From assembly GCF_005938085.1 (NCBI RefSeq), contig NZ_SMZK01000001.1, positions 186,001 through 250,000 on the forward strand: a stretch of DNA of 64,000 nucleotides, in the 5' to 3' direction. The notes under the pieces are model-generated. The model was not told the origin of the DNA and ran no database searches. It saw only the letters and a program-made list of their open reading frames with translations. Below are positions 16,600 to 25,840 of the stretch, in pieces. The DNA is from Haloterrigena sp. H1. Lineage in GTDB: Archaea; Halobacteriota; Halobacteria; Halobacteriales; Natrialbaceae. Position 1 is the first letter of the stretch. Every line of letters begins with the position of its first letter. A program made the position numbers and the translations under genes.

Positions 16600-16911
16600 T
16601 TATTGACGTTCGAATCGATGTAACACGACCTCGCTGTCGTCGTCCCACTCGAAGTTCTCGTGGGCACGCTCGAGTAAGCGCTCGTAGGCCGCGAGGTCGT
16701 CCATCCCTTCGGCCCGTGCGTCCTCGTCGGTCAGATCGCCGAGCGTGCGCTCGCGAACCGTGGTCACCTCGAAGGTCGTGCCGTCGATCGTGAACGTATC
16801 GCCTTCGTCGGCGTACTGGTTCCCGCGGTGGATCTGGGTGACTTCGCCCTCGAGGACCTGCGTTTGCATTCGCTCGCTGGGCACCAACTCGCTGGGCTCG
16901 AGTTCACTCAT
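16600..16911 (-). CDS. ASCH domain protein
   Basis: A 103-residue protein with a PUA-like ASCH fold, a putative RNA-binding module. Key stretches are LEGEVTQIHRGNQYADEGDT, TFEVTTVRERTLGDLTDEDA and the C-terminal WDDDSEVVLHRFER. ATG 16911 is used; the frame is open upstream to 17235 but that part overlaps LX on the other strand and looks unlike protein. It is inserted on the opposite strand between aIF6 and LX. The RNA target is unknown. Confidence 0.85.
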   Translation of the reverse strand: MSELEPSELVPSERMQTQVLEGEVTQIHRGNQYADEGDTFTIDGTTFEVTTVRERTLGDLTDEDARAEGMDDLAAYERLLERAHENFEWDDDSEVVLHRFERQ

Positions 16912-17061
16912 GCCCGCGGATTCGGCCCGACGCGGTAAAATCGTTGACCCTCCATCGGTGGGCACTCCGCGGTCGCCGTCGGTTCGGCATCTCTTCGTGT
17001 CGGCTCCGAACGGCCGAACCGGAAGGGAAGATTCTTCCGACTGCCTGCCGGAGGGGTAGCC

Positions 17062-17238
17062 ATGAGTCAATTTACGGTCAGTGGTCAGTTCAAGAGCCGC
17101 GACGGCTACGCGCCGTTCGAGACGAGCATCGAGGCCGAAAACGAGAACGTCGCCCGCGAACACACGCTCTCCCAGCTCGGGAGCCAGCACGGACTCAAGC
17201 GAACCGAGATCGAACTCGACGAGGTATCCGAACAATGA
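17062..17238 (+). CDS. rplX: 50S ribosomal protein LX (L18a)
   Basis: A 58-residue protein starting MSQFTVSGQFKSRDGYAPFE and ending IELDEVSEQ, the archaeal LX (eL20-like) protein of the large subunit. GAGGGG at 17051-17056 precedes the ATG by a short distance. Its last bases overlap the start of the prefoldin gene (ATGA, 17235-17238). It continues the conserved order aIF6, LX, prefoldin alpha, FtsY. Confidence 0.95.
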   Translation: MSQFTVSGQFKSRDGYAPFETSIEAENENVAREHTLSQLGSQHGLKRTEIELDEVSEQ

Positions 17239-17684
17239 GCCAGCAGCAACTCCAGCAGCTCTCCCAGCAGCTTCAGGAGCTCGAAGAACAGATCGAGGGC
17301 CTCCAGACGAACGTCGAGGCCGTCCAGCAGGAGAAAACCAACGTCGACGAGGCCATCGACGCCATCCAGACGCTCGAGACCGGCTCGACAGTCCAGATGC
17401 CCCTCGGCGGCGGCGCGTATCTCCGCACGACCATCGAGAACATCGACGAAGTGATCGTCGAGCTCGGTGCTGATTACGCCGCGGAGTTCGAGGAAGACGA
17501 CGCCGTCGACGCCCTCGAGAACAAGAAAGAGCGCCTCGACGAGCAGATCGACGAACTCAACGAGGAGATCGCCGAACTCGAGACCGAGAGCAGCGAACTC
17601 GAACAGCAGGCCCAGCAGCTCCAGCAGCAGGCGATGCAACAGCAGATGCAGCAGATGGGACAGGGCCAGGGCCCCGACGAGTAA
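17235..17684 (+). CDS. pfdA: Prefoldin subunit alpha
   Basis: Prefoldin is a hexameric holdase that captures unfolded proteins and passes them to the thermosome. This 149-residue alpha subunit has two long coiled-coil helices (about residues 3-45 and 95-140) joined by the beta-hairpin region GSTVQMPLGGGAYLRTTIEN. Glutamine- and methionine-rich ends (QQQAMQQQMQQMGQGQG) are visible. The start ATG overlaps the LX stop. Confidence 0.95.
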   Translation: MSQQQLQQLSQQLQELEEQIEGLQTNVEAVQQEKTNVDEAIDAIQTLETGSTVQMPLGGGAYLRTTIENIDEVIVELGADYAAEFEEDDAVDALENKKERLDEQIDELNEEIAELETESSELEQQAQQLQQQAMQQQMQQMGQGQGPDE

Positions 17685-17708
17685 CGCGGCGGTCCCCACT
17701 CGATACCT

Positions 17709-19355
17709 ATGTTCGATAACCTGAAAGAGAAGCTCGGAAGCTTCCGCGACAGCGCTGAGGAAGCCGCCGAAGAGAACGTCGAGGACGTCGACGAAGCAGA
17801 GCTCGAGGAGGAAGAACTCGAGCAGGTCGAGTCGGCGGCGGAGCCCGACGCTGCGGAAGCCACCGATACTACCCCCAAATCGGGGGTCGACGAGCCGGCC
17901 GAACCGGCGGCAGCCACGGCTGAGACGGTGACGGAATCGGAGTCGGAACCGGAGACGACCGAGTCCGCTCCTGAGAACGCGGCTGGGTCTGCCGAGCAGG
18001 AGCCGGCGACCGGTTCCGACCTCGATCGTCTCGAGGCCGACGACGCCGATTCGGCCTCGGAGACGGCTGGCGACGAGCCCGCGGAGACGGCGGTAGCCGA
18101 CGAGAAATCGGCTGCCGATGAAGACAATGTCGACGAGGACGACAGCGGTGGTGGACTCGGCATCGGTGCCAAGGCGCGATCCCTGTTTGGCGGCTCCAGT
18201 GATGACACAGATGACGGGGTCGACGCCGACGACGCCGACGACGACGTGGAGTTGGACGCGGAGTCGGACGCGGAGACAGCCGGCGAGGACCAACGCGATA
18301 CACCGTCGCCCGCCGAGCCGACCGAGCCCGACGACGATCGAGCGCCGACGGCCGACGCGGACGAGCCGATCGTCGACGAGGACACCGAAGACGACGCCGC
18401 CGAGGACACCGAAGACGACGCCGCCGAGGACACCGAAGACGACGCCGACGACGATACTGGCGGTGGAACCGGCTTCGGCGCGAAGGCCAAATCCCTCGTC
18501 AAAGGGAAGTTCGTCATCGAAGAGGAGGACCTCGAGGGGCCCTTACACGAACTCGAGCTGGCGTTGCTCTCGAGCGACGTGGAGATGGGCGTCGCCGAGG
18601 AGATCCTCGACAACATCCGCGACGAACTGATCGGCGAGACGCGGACGTTTACGACCTCGACCGGCGAGGTCGTCGAGGAAGCCTTGCACGATGCGATCTA
18701 CGACGTGATCAGCGTCGGCCAGTTCGATTTCGACGAGCGAATCGCCATCGAGGACAAGCCCGTCACCATCGTCTTCACCGGCGTCAACGGCGTCGGCAAG
18801 ACGACGACGATCGCCAAGCTGAGCCGCTACTTCGAGGAACGCGGCTATTCGACGGTGATGGCCAACGGCGACACCTACCGCGCCGGGGCTAACGAGCAGA
18901 TTCAGGAACATGCCGACGCGCTGGATACGAAGTGTATCAGCCACGAACAGGGCGGCGATCCTGCTGCGGTGCTGTACGACGCCGTCGAGTACGCCGAGGC
19001 CAACGACATCGACGTCGTCCTCGGTGATACGGCGGGTCGGCTCCACACCGACGAGGGGCTAATGGACCAACTCGAGAAGATCGGCCGCGTCGTCGGACCG
19101 GACATGACGCTATTCGTCGACGAGGCCGTCGCCGGACAGGACGCGGTCAACCGCGCCCGCGAGTTCAACGACGCCGCCGAGATCGACGGGGCGATCCTGA
19201 CGAAAGCCGACGCCGACTCCAACGGCGGGGCAGCGATTTCGATCGCCCACGTCACCGGGAAGCCGATCCTGTTCCTCGGCGTCGGGCAGGGCTACGACGA
19301 CCTAGAGCGGTTCGACCCCGAAGAGATGGTCGACCGGCTGCTGGCCGAGGAGTAG
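17709..19355 (+). CDS. ftsY: Signal recognition particle receptor FtsY
   Basis: FtsY is the membrane-associated GTPase that docks SRP-ribosome complexes at the translocon. The 548-residue product has a very long acidic N-terminal region (about residues 10-255) and then the NG domain. Motifs: G1 TGVNGVGKTTTIAKL (about 357-371), DTYRAGANEQ, G3 DTAGRLHTDE, G4 TKADADSNGG. The acidic region contains three exact-length 24-bp tandem repeats at 18378-18449 encoding EDTEDDAA units. It works with SRP54 encoded at 28818. It is the last gene of the L39e-to-FtsY group. Confidence 0.96.
   Translation: MFDNLKEKLGSFRDSAEEAAEENVEDVDEAELEEEELEQVESAAEPDAAEATDTTPKSGVDEPAEPAAATAETVTESESEPETTESAPENAAGSAEQEPATGSDLDRLEADDADSASETAGDEPAETAVADEKSAADEDNVDEDDSGGGLGIGAKARSLFGGSSDDTDDGVDADDADDDVELDAESDAETAGEDQRDTPSPAEPTEPDDDRAPTADADEPIVDEDTEDDAAEDTEDDAAEDTEDDADDDTGGGTGFGAKAKSLVKGKFVIEEEDLEGPLHELELALLSSDVEMGVAEEILDNIRDELIGETRTFTTSTGEVVEEALHDAIYDVISVGQFDFDERIAIEDKPVTIVFTGVNGVGKTTTIAKLSRYFEERGYSTVMANGDTYRAGANEQIQEHADALDTKCISHEQGGDPAAVLYDAVEYAEANDIDVVLGDTAGRLHTDEGLMDQLEKIGRVVGPDMTLFVDEAVAGQDAVNRAREFNDAAEIDGAILTKADADSNGGAAISIAHVTGKPILFLGVGQGYDDLERFDPEEMVDRLLAEE
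18378..18449 (+). repeat. Three 24-bp tandem repeats inside ftsY
   Basis: Units at 18378-18401, 18402-18425 and 18426-18449 (GAGGACACCGAAGACGACGC plus four bases); the first two are identical and the third differs by one base. Each encodes EDTEDDA(A/D), so copy-number change keeps the frame and only alters the length of the acidic arm. Confidence 0.9.
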
Positions 19356-19435
19356 GTCTCCGCCCGGCGATCGCCGATCGTTTCAATTGACGACCATTTC
19401 AGAAGACACTTATTATCTGTCAGAAACGTCTACGT

Positions 19436-20062
19436 ATGAGCCGCCCTCCCTCTCGGCGTACCTTTCTGGCGTCAGTGACGGCTGCGGTGGCGGTTACAAC
19501 GGGCGGCTTCGAGCGCGGATCGAACGCCACGGACACATCGTTACCCGAGTCCGGAACCGTGTCCCCCGACTGGTATGAGTGCAACTCGGTCACCCGTCCC
19601 GAGCCGACTGCACCGGCCGACGACGATGCACTCTCGCCCAAACCGTATCCGGCACAGCCGCCGGCGTTCGGTCCTGCTGTGGCTCACGGCCGATCGAACG
19701 ACTCGTCGCTGAGAGACGAGACGGTCGCGTACGTTACCGAGTTCGAACGTGTGTATCGCCAGAACGAATTTCTCGCCCGGTATGGCGCGACAGCGCGAAC
19801 GGTCGAACTCCGACGGACTGACTATCGAACGAGGACGCTCGAGTCGTCGTCGAACCCCGCGATCATGGCGGCGATCCGCTACGATCTTCGCCTGGGGACC
19901 CAGCAATCAGCCACCGGCCCGCGCGACCAGTGGGACGTTCACACCGTCTACTACGTTGACGAGCACATCGTTCTCCGGGCACGATACCACGGCGTCGCCG
20001 ATGAACTGTCGTTCGAACCCGATCCGCGAACGCACGGCGAACTCGTCGCCTGTTTCGGTTGA
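19436..20062 (+). CDS. Tat-exported protein of unknown function
   Basis: A 208-residue protein with a twin-arginine signal: SRRTFLASVTAAVAVTTGGF at about residues 6-25. There is no lipobox cysteine, so it is likely released or wall-associated. The mature part contains a disulfide-capable pair (WYEC near 48, CFG at the C-terminus) and the compact segment AAIRYDLRLGTQQSATGPRD. TTATTAT at 19410-19416 is a TATA box about 25 bases before ATG 19436, consistent with a leaderless message. No family is recognised. Confidence 0.75.
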   Translation: MSRPPSRRTFLASVTAAVAVTTGGFERGSNATDTSLPESGTVSPDWYECNSVTRPEPTAPADDDALSPKPYPAQPPAFGPAVAHGRSNDSSLRDETVAYVTEFERVYRQNEFLARYGATARTVELRRTDYRTRTLESSSNPAIMAAIRYDLRLGTQQSATGPRDQWDVHTVYYVDEHIVLRARYHGVADELSFEPDPRTHGELVACFG

Positions 20063-20076
20063 AACCGTTGGCTCGG

Positions 20077-21036
20077 TCAGATAACGACGCCGGATTGTAA
20101 GATCGCAATGAGGATCGTCAGCGTCGGGATCGAAAGCAGGGTCGTGAGAAATACGCACGTCGAGACGTACTCGGAGACGAGGACCCCTTTGGAACGGGCG
20201 CTGCCGGCAAACTCGATGACGAGAATCAGCGGCGTCACTGCGGCCGGCATCGCGGTCTCGAGGACGAACACGCGCGCGACGGTCGGGTCCTGGAAGCCCA
20301 GCGCGAGCGCGATTCCGAGACCGACGACGGGCGCAATGCCCATCTTGAGCGCCGTTGCAGGCCAGGCCCGCGAGACCGCAGCGGCGGTGTCGGTGCGCGC
20401 CAGCTGGATGCCGAGAATGAGTAACATCAGCGGGATCGAGGCGTCGCCGACGAGCTGGAGCGTCTCCATCGCCGCGGTCTCGGCGGGTGGCACGAGATCG
20501 AGCGCCCGCGCGAGCAGTGCTGCGATGACGGCGTAGACCAGCGGAATGTAGAACACTCGACGAATCCCCTCGAGCCCGGCCGACCCGCTGCTCCGGGAGG
20601 CGACATAGACGCCGAGGGTGTACATCAGCACGGACTGGACCGAGAGAAAGAGGACGGCCGTCTGGCGGCCGACCTCGCCGAACGCGAAGTCGGAGACGGG
20701 AATGCCGAGGTTCCCCGAGTTACAGAAGATCGCGACCAACACCAAGGCGCTCAGCGCCGGCTCTCGCTCGCCGACGCCGCGGCCGACGAGTTCGGCGATC
20801 CCCCACATCACCGCGGTAAACGCGCCGATGCCGATCGTCACCCGTAGCAGCGTCGCCGCCGCGAGTTCGGTGACGGCGAGGCTATGAAACACCAGCGCGG
20901 GTGCCAGTACGTAGACGACGGCCGTGTTCAGCGGCTCCGGATCGATTTCCTTGACCGTCGCCAGCACGTAGCCGACGGCCGCGATGGCGACGATCGGCCC
21001 GACTGCGGACCCGAAGATGGCGACCAGATCAGCCAT
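20077..21036 (-). CDS. AEC family transporter (auxin efflux carrier-like)
   Basis: A 319-residue integral membrane protein with about ten helices arranged as two five-helix halves. Family features include ALVFHSLAVTEL, the broken helix FCNSGNLGIPVSDFAFG in the first half, and AMPAAVTPLILVIEF in the second half. AEC proteins are secondary transporters of organic acids or similar solutes; the substrate here is unknown. It converges with the exported-protein gene. The 293 bases upstream (21037-21329) hold no supported gene. Confidence 0.88.
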   Translation of the reverse strand: MADLVAIFGSAVGPIVAIAAVGYVLATVKEIDPEPLNTAVVYVLAPALVFHSLAVTELAAATLLRVTIGIGAFTAVMWGIAELVGRGVGEREPALSALVLVAIFCNSGNLGIPVSDFAFGEVGRQTAVLFLSVQSVLMYTLGVYVASRSSGSAGLEGIRRVFYIPLVYAVIAALLARALDLVPPAETAAMETLQLVGDASIPLMLLILGIQLARTDTAAAVSRAWPATALKMGIAPVVGLGIALALGFQDPTVARVFVLETAMPAAVTPLILVIEFAGSARSKGVLVSEYVSTCVFLTTLLSIPTLTILIAILQSGVVI

Positions 21037-21329
21037 CGATCAGCTCCGCGCGGCGGCACCGTAGCATTCGATTCGAGCGGCTCATCGGCCGTGTGACGAT
21101 CGCACCCTCCATTACGGAGTCACCTACTTCTCGCGGTCGACATGGGACTTCCGATCGCTTCATGGCCCGGTAGTTTCGGCCCCGTCACATTCGTTTAAAC
21201 GCTTCTAGCGACAACGAAGAGCTATGACGGGAGGGCGGTCCGTTCTCGAGCAGTCTCGATCGACCAGCGGTATCTCAGCCCGATTCACAGTGCCGATCGC
21301 ACGCTGGACGCGATTGACGGGCGCGCTGT

Positions 21330-22019
21330 TCAACACCCCAGCCGGTCCGCCAGCTCCGCGAGTCCCTCGGTGATCAGGTCCGGCTCCGCGCCGAAGGGTT
21401 CCCACGGGGTCGATTTTCGGTCGAGCCAGACACCTTGCATCCCGGCGTGGATCGCCCCCTGTACGTCGAACCACAGCGCCGAGACGTGGACGAGTTCGTC
21501 GATCGGCGTTCCCGTCCGGCCGGCGGCGTGGCGGTAGAGCTCCGGCTCGGGCTTGAACGTCTCGAGTTCGTCGGCGCTGATCGTGTCGACGATGAGATCC
21601 TCGATCCCGGCGTGGTCGACCATCGAGTCGAGCATCTCCGGGTTGCCGTTCGAGAGGACGTACGTGTCGTAGCCGGCCTCGTGCAACCGCTCGATGCTCG
21701 CTCGCACGTCGTCGAAGACCTCGAGTTCGTGGTACACTTCGAGGATCGCCTCGCGGTCGTCGGCGGGGACGTCGAGTCCGTGGGCCGCGAGTGCGTAGGC
21801 GAGCGCGTCCCGGTTGATCTCGTAGAACGTCTCGTACTCCTCGAGGTGGTTCGCGACGAGCGTGTATTGCATCGAGCGCTCCCGCCACGTCTGCGAAATC
21901 GGTGTCGGATCGTCGATGTCGGTGTGTTCCGTGAGTGCGGCCGCGGTCGCGTCGACGTCGACGAGCGTGCTGTAGGAGTCGAACGTGACCGTCGTGACGC
22001 GGTCTGGATCGAATGCCAT
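21330..22019 (-). CDS. HAD-superfamily hydrolase, haloacid dehalogenase type II-like
   Basis: A 229-residue hydrolase beginning MAFDPDRVTTVTFDSYSTLV. Motif I nucleophile is D14 (TFDSYSTL); motif II is YVLSNGNPEM, the motif III lysine lies in FKPEPELY, and the acidic motif IV is replaced by FDVQGAIHAGM, all typical of the L-2-haloacid dehalogenase branch, in which Asp+2 is not Asp. True dehalogenase activity is not guaranteed. ATG 22019 fits the family; the frame is open further upstream. Confidence 0.88.
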   Translation of the reverse strand: MAFDPDRVTTVTFDSYSTLVDVDATAAALTEHTDIDDPTPISQTWRERSMQYTLVANHLEEYETFYEINRDALAYALAAHGLDVPADDREAILEVYHELEVFDDVRASIERLHEAGYDTYVLSNGNPEMLDSMVDHAGIEDLIVDTISADELETFKPEPELYRHAAGRTGTPIDELVHVSALWFDVQGAIHAGMQGVWLDRKSTPWEPFGAEPDLITEGLAELADRLGC

Positions 22020-22145
22020 GGCCAGCAGTATGTTTGCCAGTGACAAGAACGTGGACCGTTCGTTTCGCTGGCGAGCCGATCGAACGGGAGTCTGATCAGC
22101 GAATCGACCGAAGCCGCTTAGTACGACCACCGACTAATATCTTTC

Positions 22146-22811
22146 GTGAATTCTTCAAACTGGCGGACATACCTCGTCACGCAGGCGTCGTTGTCGGGTG
22201 ATCGGACGACCCCGGAGATCGTTCGTGCGGCCATCGACGGCGGGATCGACGCCGTCCAGTTGCGCGAAAAGGAGACGAGCTCCCGCTCGCGATACGAACT
22301 CGGCCACGAACTGCGCGAGCTCACGGCCGAGGCGGGCGTCGACCTGATCGTCAACGACCGAATCGATATCGCACAGGCGATCGACGCCGACGGCGTCCAC
22401 GTCGGCCAATCCGACTTGCCGGTCGGCGTCGCTCGCGAGCTGCTCGGTCCGGACGCGATCGTCGGCTGTTCGACGTCGACAGTCGCTGCCGCTCGCGACG
22501 CGGAAGCGGCTGGGGCGGACTACCTCGGCGTCGGGGCGGTCTACGGTACCTCCTCGAAGGACGTCGACGACGGAAAGGACGGCGTCGGTCCGGAGCGGAT
22601 CGCCACCATCGTCGACGCGGTAGAGATTCCGATCGTCGGTATCGGCGGAATTACGGCCGACAACGCGGAGGAAGTCGTCGAGGCGGGTGCGTCCGGCGTT
22701 GCCGTCATCAGCGAGATTACAGCAGCCTCACAGCCCCGCGCCGCGACCGAGGCGCTTTCCGGTGTCATCGAAACGACAAAGTCGGTTGCTACCGGAGAAC
22801 ACGGACGATGA
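22146..22811 (+). CDS. thiE: Thiamine-phosphate synthase
   Basis: ThiE joins the pyrimidine pyrophosphate and thiazole phosphate to give thiamine phosphate. The 221-residue TIM barrel shows VQLREKETSSR, LIVNDRIDIA, DGVHVGQSDLP, the CSTST loop, ADYLGVGAVYGTSSK and the phosphate-binding IPIVGIGGIT and SGVAVISEI. The start is GTG 22146. The stop overlaps thiM by four bases. No TPP riboswitch was seen in the short upstream region. Confidence 0.96.
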   Translation: MNSSNWRTYLVTQASLSGDRTTPEIVRAAIDGGIDAVQLREKETSSRSRYELGHELRELTAEAGVDLIVNDRIDIAQAIDADGVHVGQSDLPVGVARELLGPDAIVGCSTSTVAAARDAEAAGADYLGVGAVYGTSSKDVDDGKDGVGPERIATIVDAVEIPIVGIGGITADNAEEVVEAGASGVAVISEITAASQPRAATEALSGVIETTKSVATGEHGR

Positions 22812-23638
22812 GTGTAACCGATATCGACGCCGCTGCCCTCACGGATTCGATCCGGACGGTTCGCGAGACCGAGCCGCTCGTCCAGTCGCTGACCAACACG
22901 GTGACGATCAACGACGTCGCGAACGTGACCCTCCACTGGGGTGGACTGCCGGTGATGGCCGACTCGCCCGGTGACGCCGGCGAAATGGCTGGCCTCGCGA
23001 GTGCCCTCTTGATCAATACGGGCCAGATCCCCGAGGACCGCGTCGAAGCGATGCACGAAGCCGGCCGGAACGCCAACGAGCGCGGCATCCCGGTCGTTCT
23101 CGACCCGGTCGGCGTCGGGTCGACACTCTCGCGCGAGGCGGTCGCCGAAAGCCTCCTTTCGGAGATCGATTTCACCGCGATCAAGGGCAACTACGGTGAG
23201 ATTGCCGCCCTCACGGGCGTCGAAGCCGAGGTCAAGGGCGTCGAGTCCGTCGGTGACTACGAGGACATCGAGCGGACGGCCCGCTCGCTCGCCGAATCGA
23301 CCGATTCGCTCGTCGTTGCCTCGGGTATCGACGACGTCGTCGCAGACGCTGACGGTGCCGTCCGACTCACCGCTGGCCACGAGATGCTCGGCGAAGTCGT
23401 CGGCACCGGCTGCATGCTCGGCGTGACCGTCGCGACCTTCTGTGGCGCGCTCGAGGACGCCCATACCGCTGCCGTCCACGGCACGCTCGCCTTTGGTCTC
23501 GCCGGCGAACGAGCGGCCAAGATGGGTCACACGGGGCCGGGCAGCTACCGGACGAACTTCCGTGATGCTGTCGCCGACCTAACGGCCGAGACTGTCGCTG
23601 ATCTCGACCTCGAGGGCCAGCTCGAGCAGCTGCTCTGA
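22808..23638 (+). CDS. thiM: Hydroxyethylthiazole kinase
   Basis: ThiM phosphorylates 4-methyl-5-(2-hydroxyethyl)thiazole, salvaging the thiazole half of thiamine for ThiE. The 276-residue product shows LTNTVTINDVANVTLHWGG, the segment PVVLDPVGVGSTLSR, IKGNYGEIAAL and the active-site GTGCMLGV with the conserved Cys. It is translationally coupled to thiE (ATGA). The pair forms a salvage operon. Confidence 0.96.
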   Translation: MSVTDIDAAALTDSIRTVRETEPLVQSLTNTVTINDVANVTLHWGGLPVMADSPGDAGEMAGLASALLINTGQIPEDRVEAMHEAGRNANERGIPVVLDPVGVGSTLSREAVAESLLSEIDFTAIKGNYGEIAALTGVEAEVKGVESVGDYEDIERTARSLAESTDSLVVASGIDDVVADADGAVRLTAGHEMLGEVVGTGCMLGVTVATFCGALEDAHTAAVHGTLAFGLAGERAAKMGHTGPGSYRTNFRDAVADLTAETVADLDLEGQLEQLL

Positions 23639-23728
23639 ACTCGAGGATCAGGTCTCTCATTCGGGCAGCGTTCCCTCGAGCCGACAGGTGTTGAAACCGT
23701 TTTGACACCCCCGGACGAACCACTTCGT

Positions 23729-24001
23729 ATGGCTCGAGACGAACTCGAAAACGCGGTCGAATCGATCCGACAGGCGGCCGACGCCGCGTCAGACGACGAG
23801 GCGCGAGATCGGCTTCAGGACCAGGCGACGAAGTTCGACGACTACGCCGATGCCGACCGCGGCCCGGACCACGGCCAGCTCGCGCGCCACGAACACATCC
23901 TGAACGACATCGCGGACGACGAGGGTGACGACGTCGAATCGAATATCGAGGACGCGCTCGAGTCGATCAGCGCGTTCCGGGAGACGGTCGAGGGCGTCTA
24001 G
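23729..24001 (+). CDS. Small acidic helical protein, haloarchaeal (DUF7553-like)
   Basis: A 90-residue protein, MARDELENAVESIRQAADAA, predicted as three amphipathic helices with a His-containing middle GPDHGQLARHEHILNDIADD. ATG 23729 is preferred to one at 23702. Proteins of this kind are widespread in haloarchaea and have no known function. It is 90 bases downstream of thiM and could be its own unit. Confidence 0.75.
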   Translation: MARDELENAVESIRQAADAASDDEARDRLQDQATKFDDYADADRGPDHGQLARHEHILNDIADDEGDDVESNIEDALESISAFRETVEGV

Positions 24002-24088
24002 ATCGCGTCGCCCGACCCGCGAGCCGGTCGCAGAACTGACCATGGACTTTTTGCGAACGGCATGGGGACGGACTCCCGTCAGTAACAG

Positions 24089-24724
24089 TCAGCAGACCGG
24101 CTTCGGGTTCGCGCCCATTGCCTCGAGCGACTCGACGTACTCGTCGTAGGCGGCCTCGATCGCGCCCGCTGCCGCGTCCTCGGCGCGGTCCCAGTCGCTG
24201 TCGGTTTCACAGACCGTCTCGAGCAGCGACTTCGCGCGCTCGAGTTGCTCGTCTAAGTCGTTGCCGAACTCGCGGAACAGGCTGGCGGTCTGTGGGTCGG
24301 CGTCGCCGACGAAGTAGCCGACGACCTGGTTTTTCGACCGCTGGCTCGCAAGGATGCGGCCGACGAACGCGCCGACGCGGTCGACGGTCTCGTCGCGGTC
24401 GCGCAGGTACTCGTGGAGGGTGGGGACCTCGCTGGGTTCGTAGTCGTCGTCGGCGAGTTTACCATCGACGGTCTCGTAGTGGTCCTGTTCCTCGTCGGCC
24501 GTGGTCTCGAAGGCCGTCTGTGCTTCGTCGTTGCTCTCATTGTCGGCCCATGCGCTGAACGTCTGCCAGGCGGCGTACTCGGCGTCGGCGGTCGCCTCGA
24601 GGACCGGCTCGGTGTCGATGTCGCCGCCGGTGTCGGCGTACAGCGACTTCGAGGAGCCGAGTCGCGAGAGCGCAGTCTGGTTGTCCTCGGTGACGGTCTC
24701 GACGAACGTGTCCGGGTCAGTCAT
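24089..24724 (-). CDS. Ferritin-like/rubrerythrin family protein
   Basis: A 211-residue all-helical protein. The first half has glutamates spaced as in a ferritin-like four-helix bundle, with ADAEYAAWQTFSAWADNESN and TTADEEQDHYETVDGKLADD containing an ExxH iron-ligand motif. The second half has ASQRSKNQVVGYFVGDADPQ and a late Glu-rich helix. Rubrerythrin-like proteins bind di-iron and act in peroxide defence; no rubredoxin domain is present here. The product ends in Cys. Confidence 0.75.
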   Translation of the reverse strand: MTDPDTFVETVTEDNQTALSRLGSSKSLYADTGGDIDTEPVLEATADAEYAAWQTFSAWADNESNDEAQTAFETTADEEQDHYETVDGKLADDDYEPSEVPTLHEYLRDRDETVDRVGAFVGRILASQRSKNQVVGYFVGDADPQTASLFREFGNDLDEQLERAKSLLETVCETDSDWDRAEDAAAGAIEAAYDEYVESLEAMGANPKPVC

Positions 24725-24951
24725 GGAACCGTCTTCGACCGGCCGCGAGTTATGTCTATCGTGACCGCATTCCTATCAACGACTACGACGGCCGCCCGTA
24801 GGGCTGTTGCTGTCACAATCGGCGGGTAGCACAAGTCGCGGCGCGGCCGTGTCGGGCACTGCCGGTCGGTGGACAGGCAAGAAACAGGAGCGGCCGCGTC
24901 GCTTGGGTCGGTCAGTGTCGCGGGACAGCGGTCGCCGGTTGCTGTCGGCGG

Positions 24952-25806
24952 TTATTCGCCTTTCTCGATCGGCGCGCTGACGAGGTTGCCCCACTCGGTC
25001 CAGGAGCCGTCGTAGTTGACGGCGTCGTATCCGAGCAGTTCGTGCAGCGCGAACCACGCGACCGACGAGCGTTCGCCGATGCGGCAGTAGGCGACGGTCG
25101 TTTGGCTGCCGGTGATGTCTTCCTCGGCGTAGAGTTCCTCGAGGTCCTCGCGCGTTTTGAAGGTGCCGTCGTCGTCGGTGACGGCGGCCCACGAGATGTT
25201 CTTCGCGCCGGGGATGTGGCCGCCACGCTGGGCGGTCTCCTGGAGTCCCGGTGGGGCCAGCACTTCGCCGGAGTACTCCTCGGGCGAGCGGACGTCGACG
25301 AGGGGGACGCCGCGTTCGATCGCCTTCTCGACGTCGTCGCGGTAGGCGCGAATGGTCTCGCGCGGCCCGGCGGCGTCGTATTCGGTTTCGGAGAACTCGG
25401 GCACCTCCTCGGTGGTCGGATAGTCGTGCTCGAGCCAGTATTCGCGGCCGCCGTCGAGCAGATAGACGTCGTCGTGGCCGTAGTATTTGAACTGCCAGTA
25501 GGCGTAGGCGGCGAACCAGTTTGCGTTGTCGCCGTAGAGGACGACCGTGTCGTCCTCGCTGATACCGTGGCTGCCCAGCAGGGCCTCGAAGTCTTCCTTC
25601 TCCAGGATGTCCCGTTGCGTCTGGTCTTGGAGCTGTGTCTCCCAGTTGAATCCGATCGCACCGGGGGCGTGTTCTTCGTCGTAGGCTTCCGTGTCGACGT
25701 CGACTTCGACGAGTCGGTGGTCGGAGTCGTCGTCCTGGAAGTCGTCGAGGCGCTCCTCGACCCAGTCAGCCGTGACGAGTACGTCGTTGGCGTAGTCGTT
25801 TGCCAT
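24952..25806 (-). CDS. tssA: Thiosulfate sulfurtransferase (two-domain rhodanese)
   Basis: A 284-residue tandem rhodanese that moves sulfane sulfur from donors such as thiosulfate to thiophilic acceptors. The N-terminal domain (residues 8-130) is inactive, with D93 where Cys would be (YGDNANW). The C-terminal domain carries the active-site loop AYCRIGERSS with C241. CRIGERS matches thiosulfate rather than mercaptopyruvate specificity. ATG 25806 (MANDYANDVL) is chosen over 25833. It is divergent from a second rhodanese gene, with a 10-bp inverted repeat between them. Confidence 0.93.
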   Translation of the reverse strand: MANDYANDVLVTADWVEERLDDFQDDDSDHRLVEVDVDTEAYDEEHAPGAIGFNWETQLQDQTQRDILEKEDFEALLGSHGISEDDTVVLYGDNANWFAAYAYWQFKYYGHDDVYLLDGGREYWLEHDYPTTEEVPEFSETEYDAAGPRETIRAYRDDVEKAIERGVPLVDVRSPEEYSGEVLAPPGLQETAQRGGHIPGAKNISWAAVTDDDGTFKTREDLEELYAEEDITGSQTTVAYCRIGERSSVAWFALHELLGYDAVNYDGSWTEWGNLVSAPIEKGE

Positions 25807-25840
25807 ACACAGCGCTTCAACAGGGATACACAAAGGAACT

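Noticed and set aside
21224..21373. 49-residue plus-strand frame with TTTAAA 30 bases upstream
   Set aside because: Overlaps the end of the HAD gene on the other strand, low-complexity product, no family.
22020..22145. TPP riboswitch before thiE
   Set aside because: No thi-box consensus; the gap is short and fits a simple promoter.
24775..24850. GGGCTGTTGCTGTCAC as a possible repeat copy
   Set aside because: Partial similarity to one arm only; no inverted partner at the right distance.
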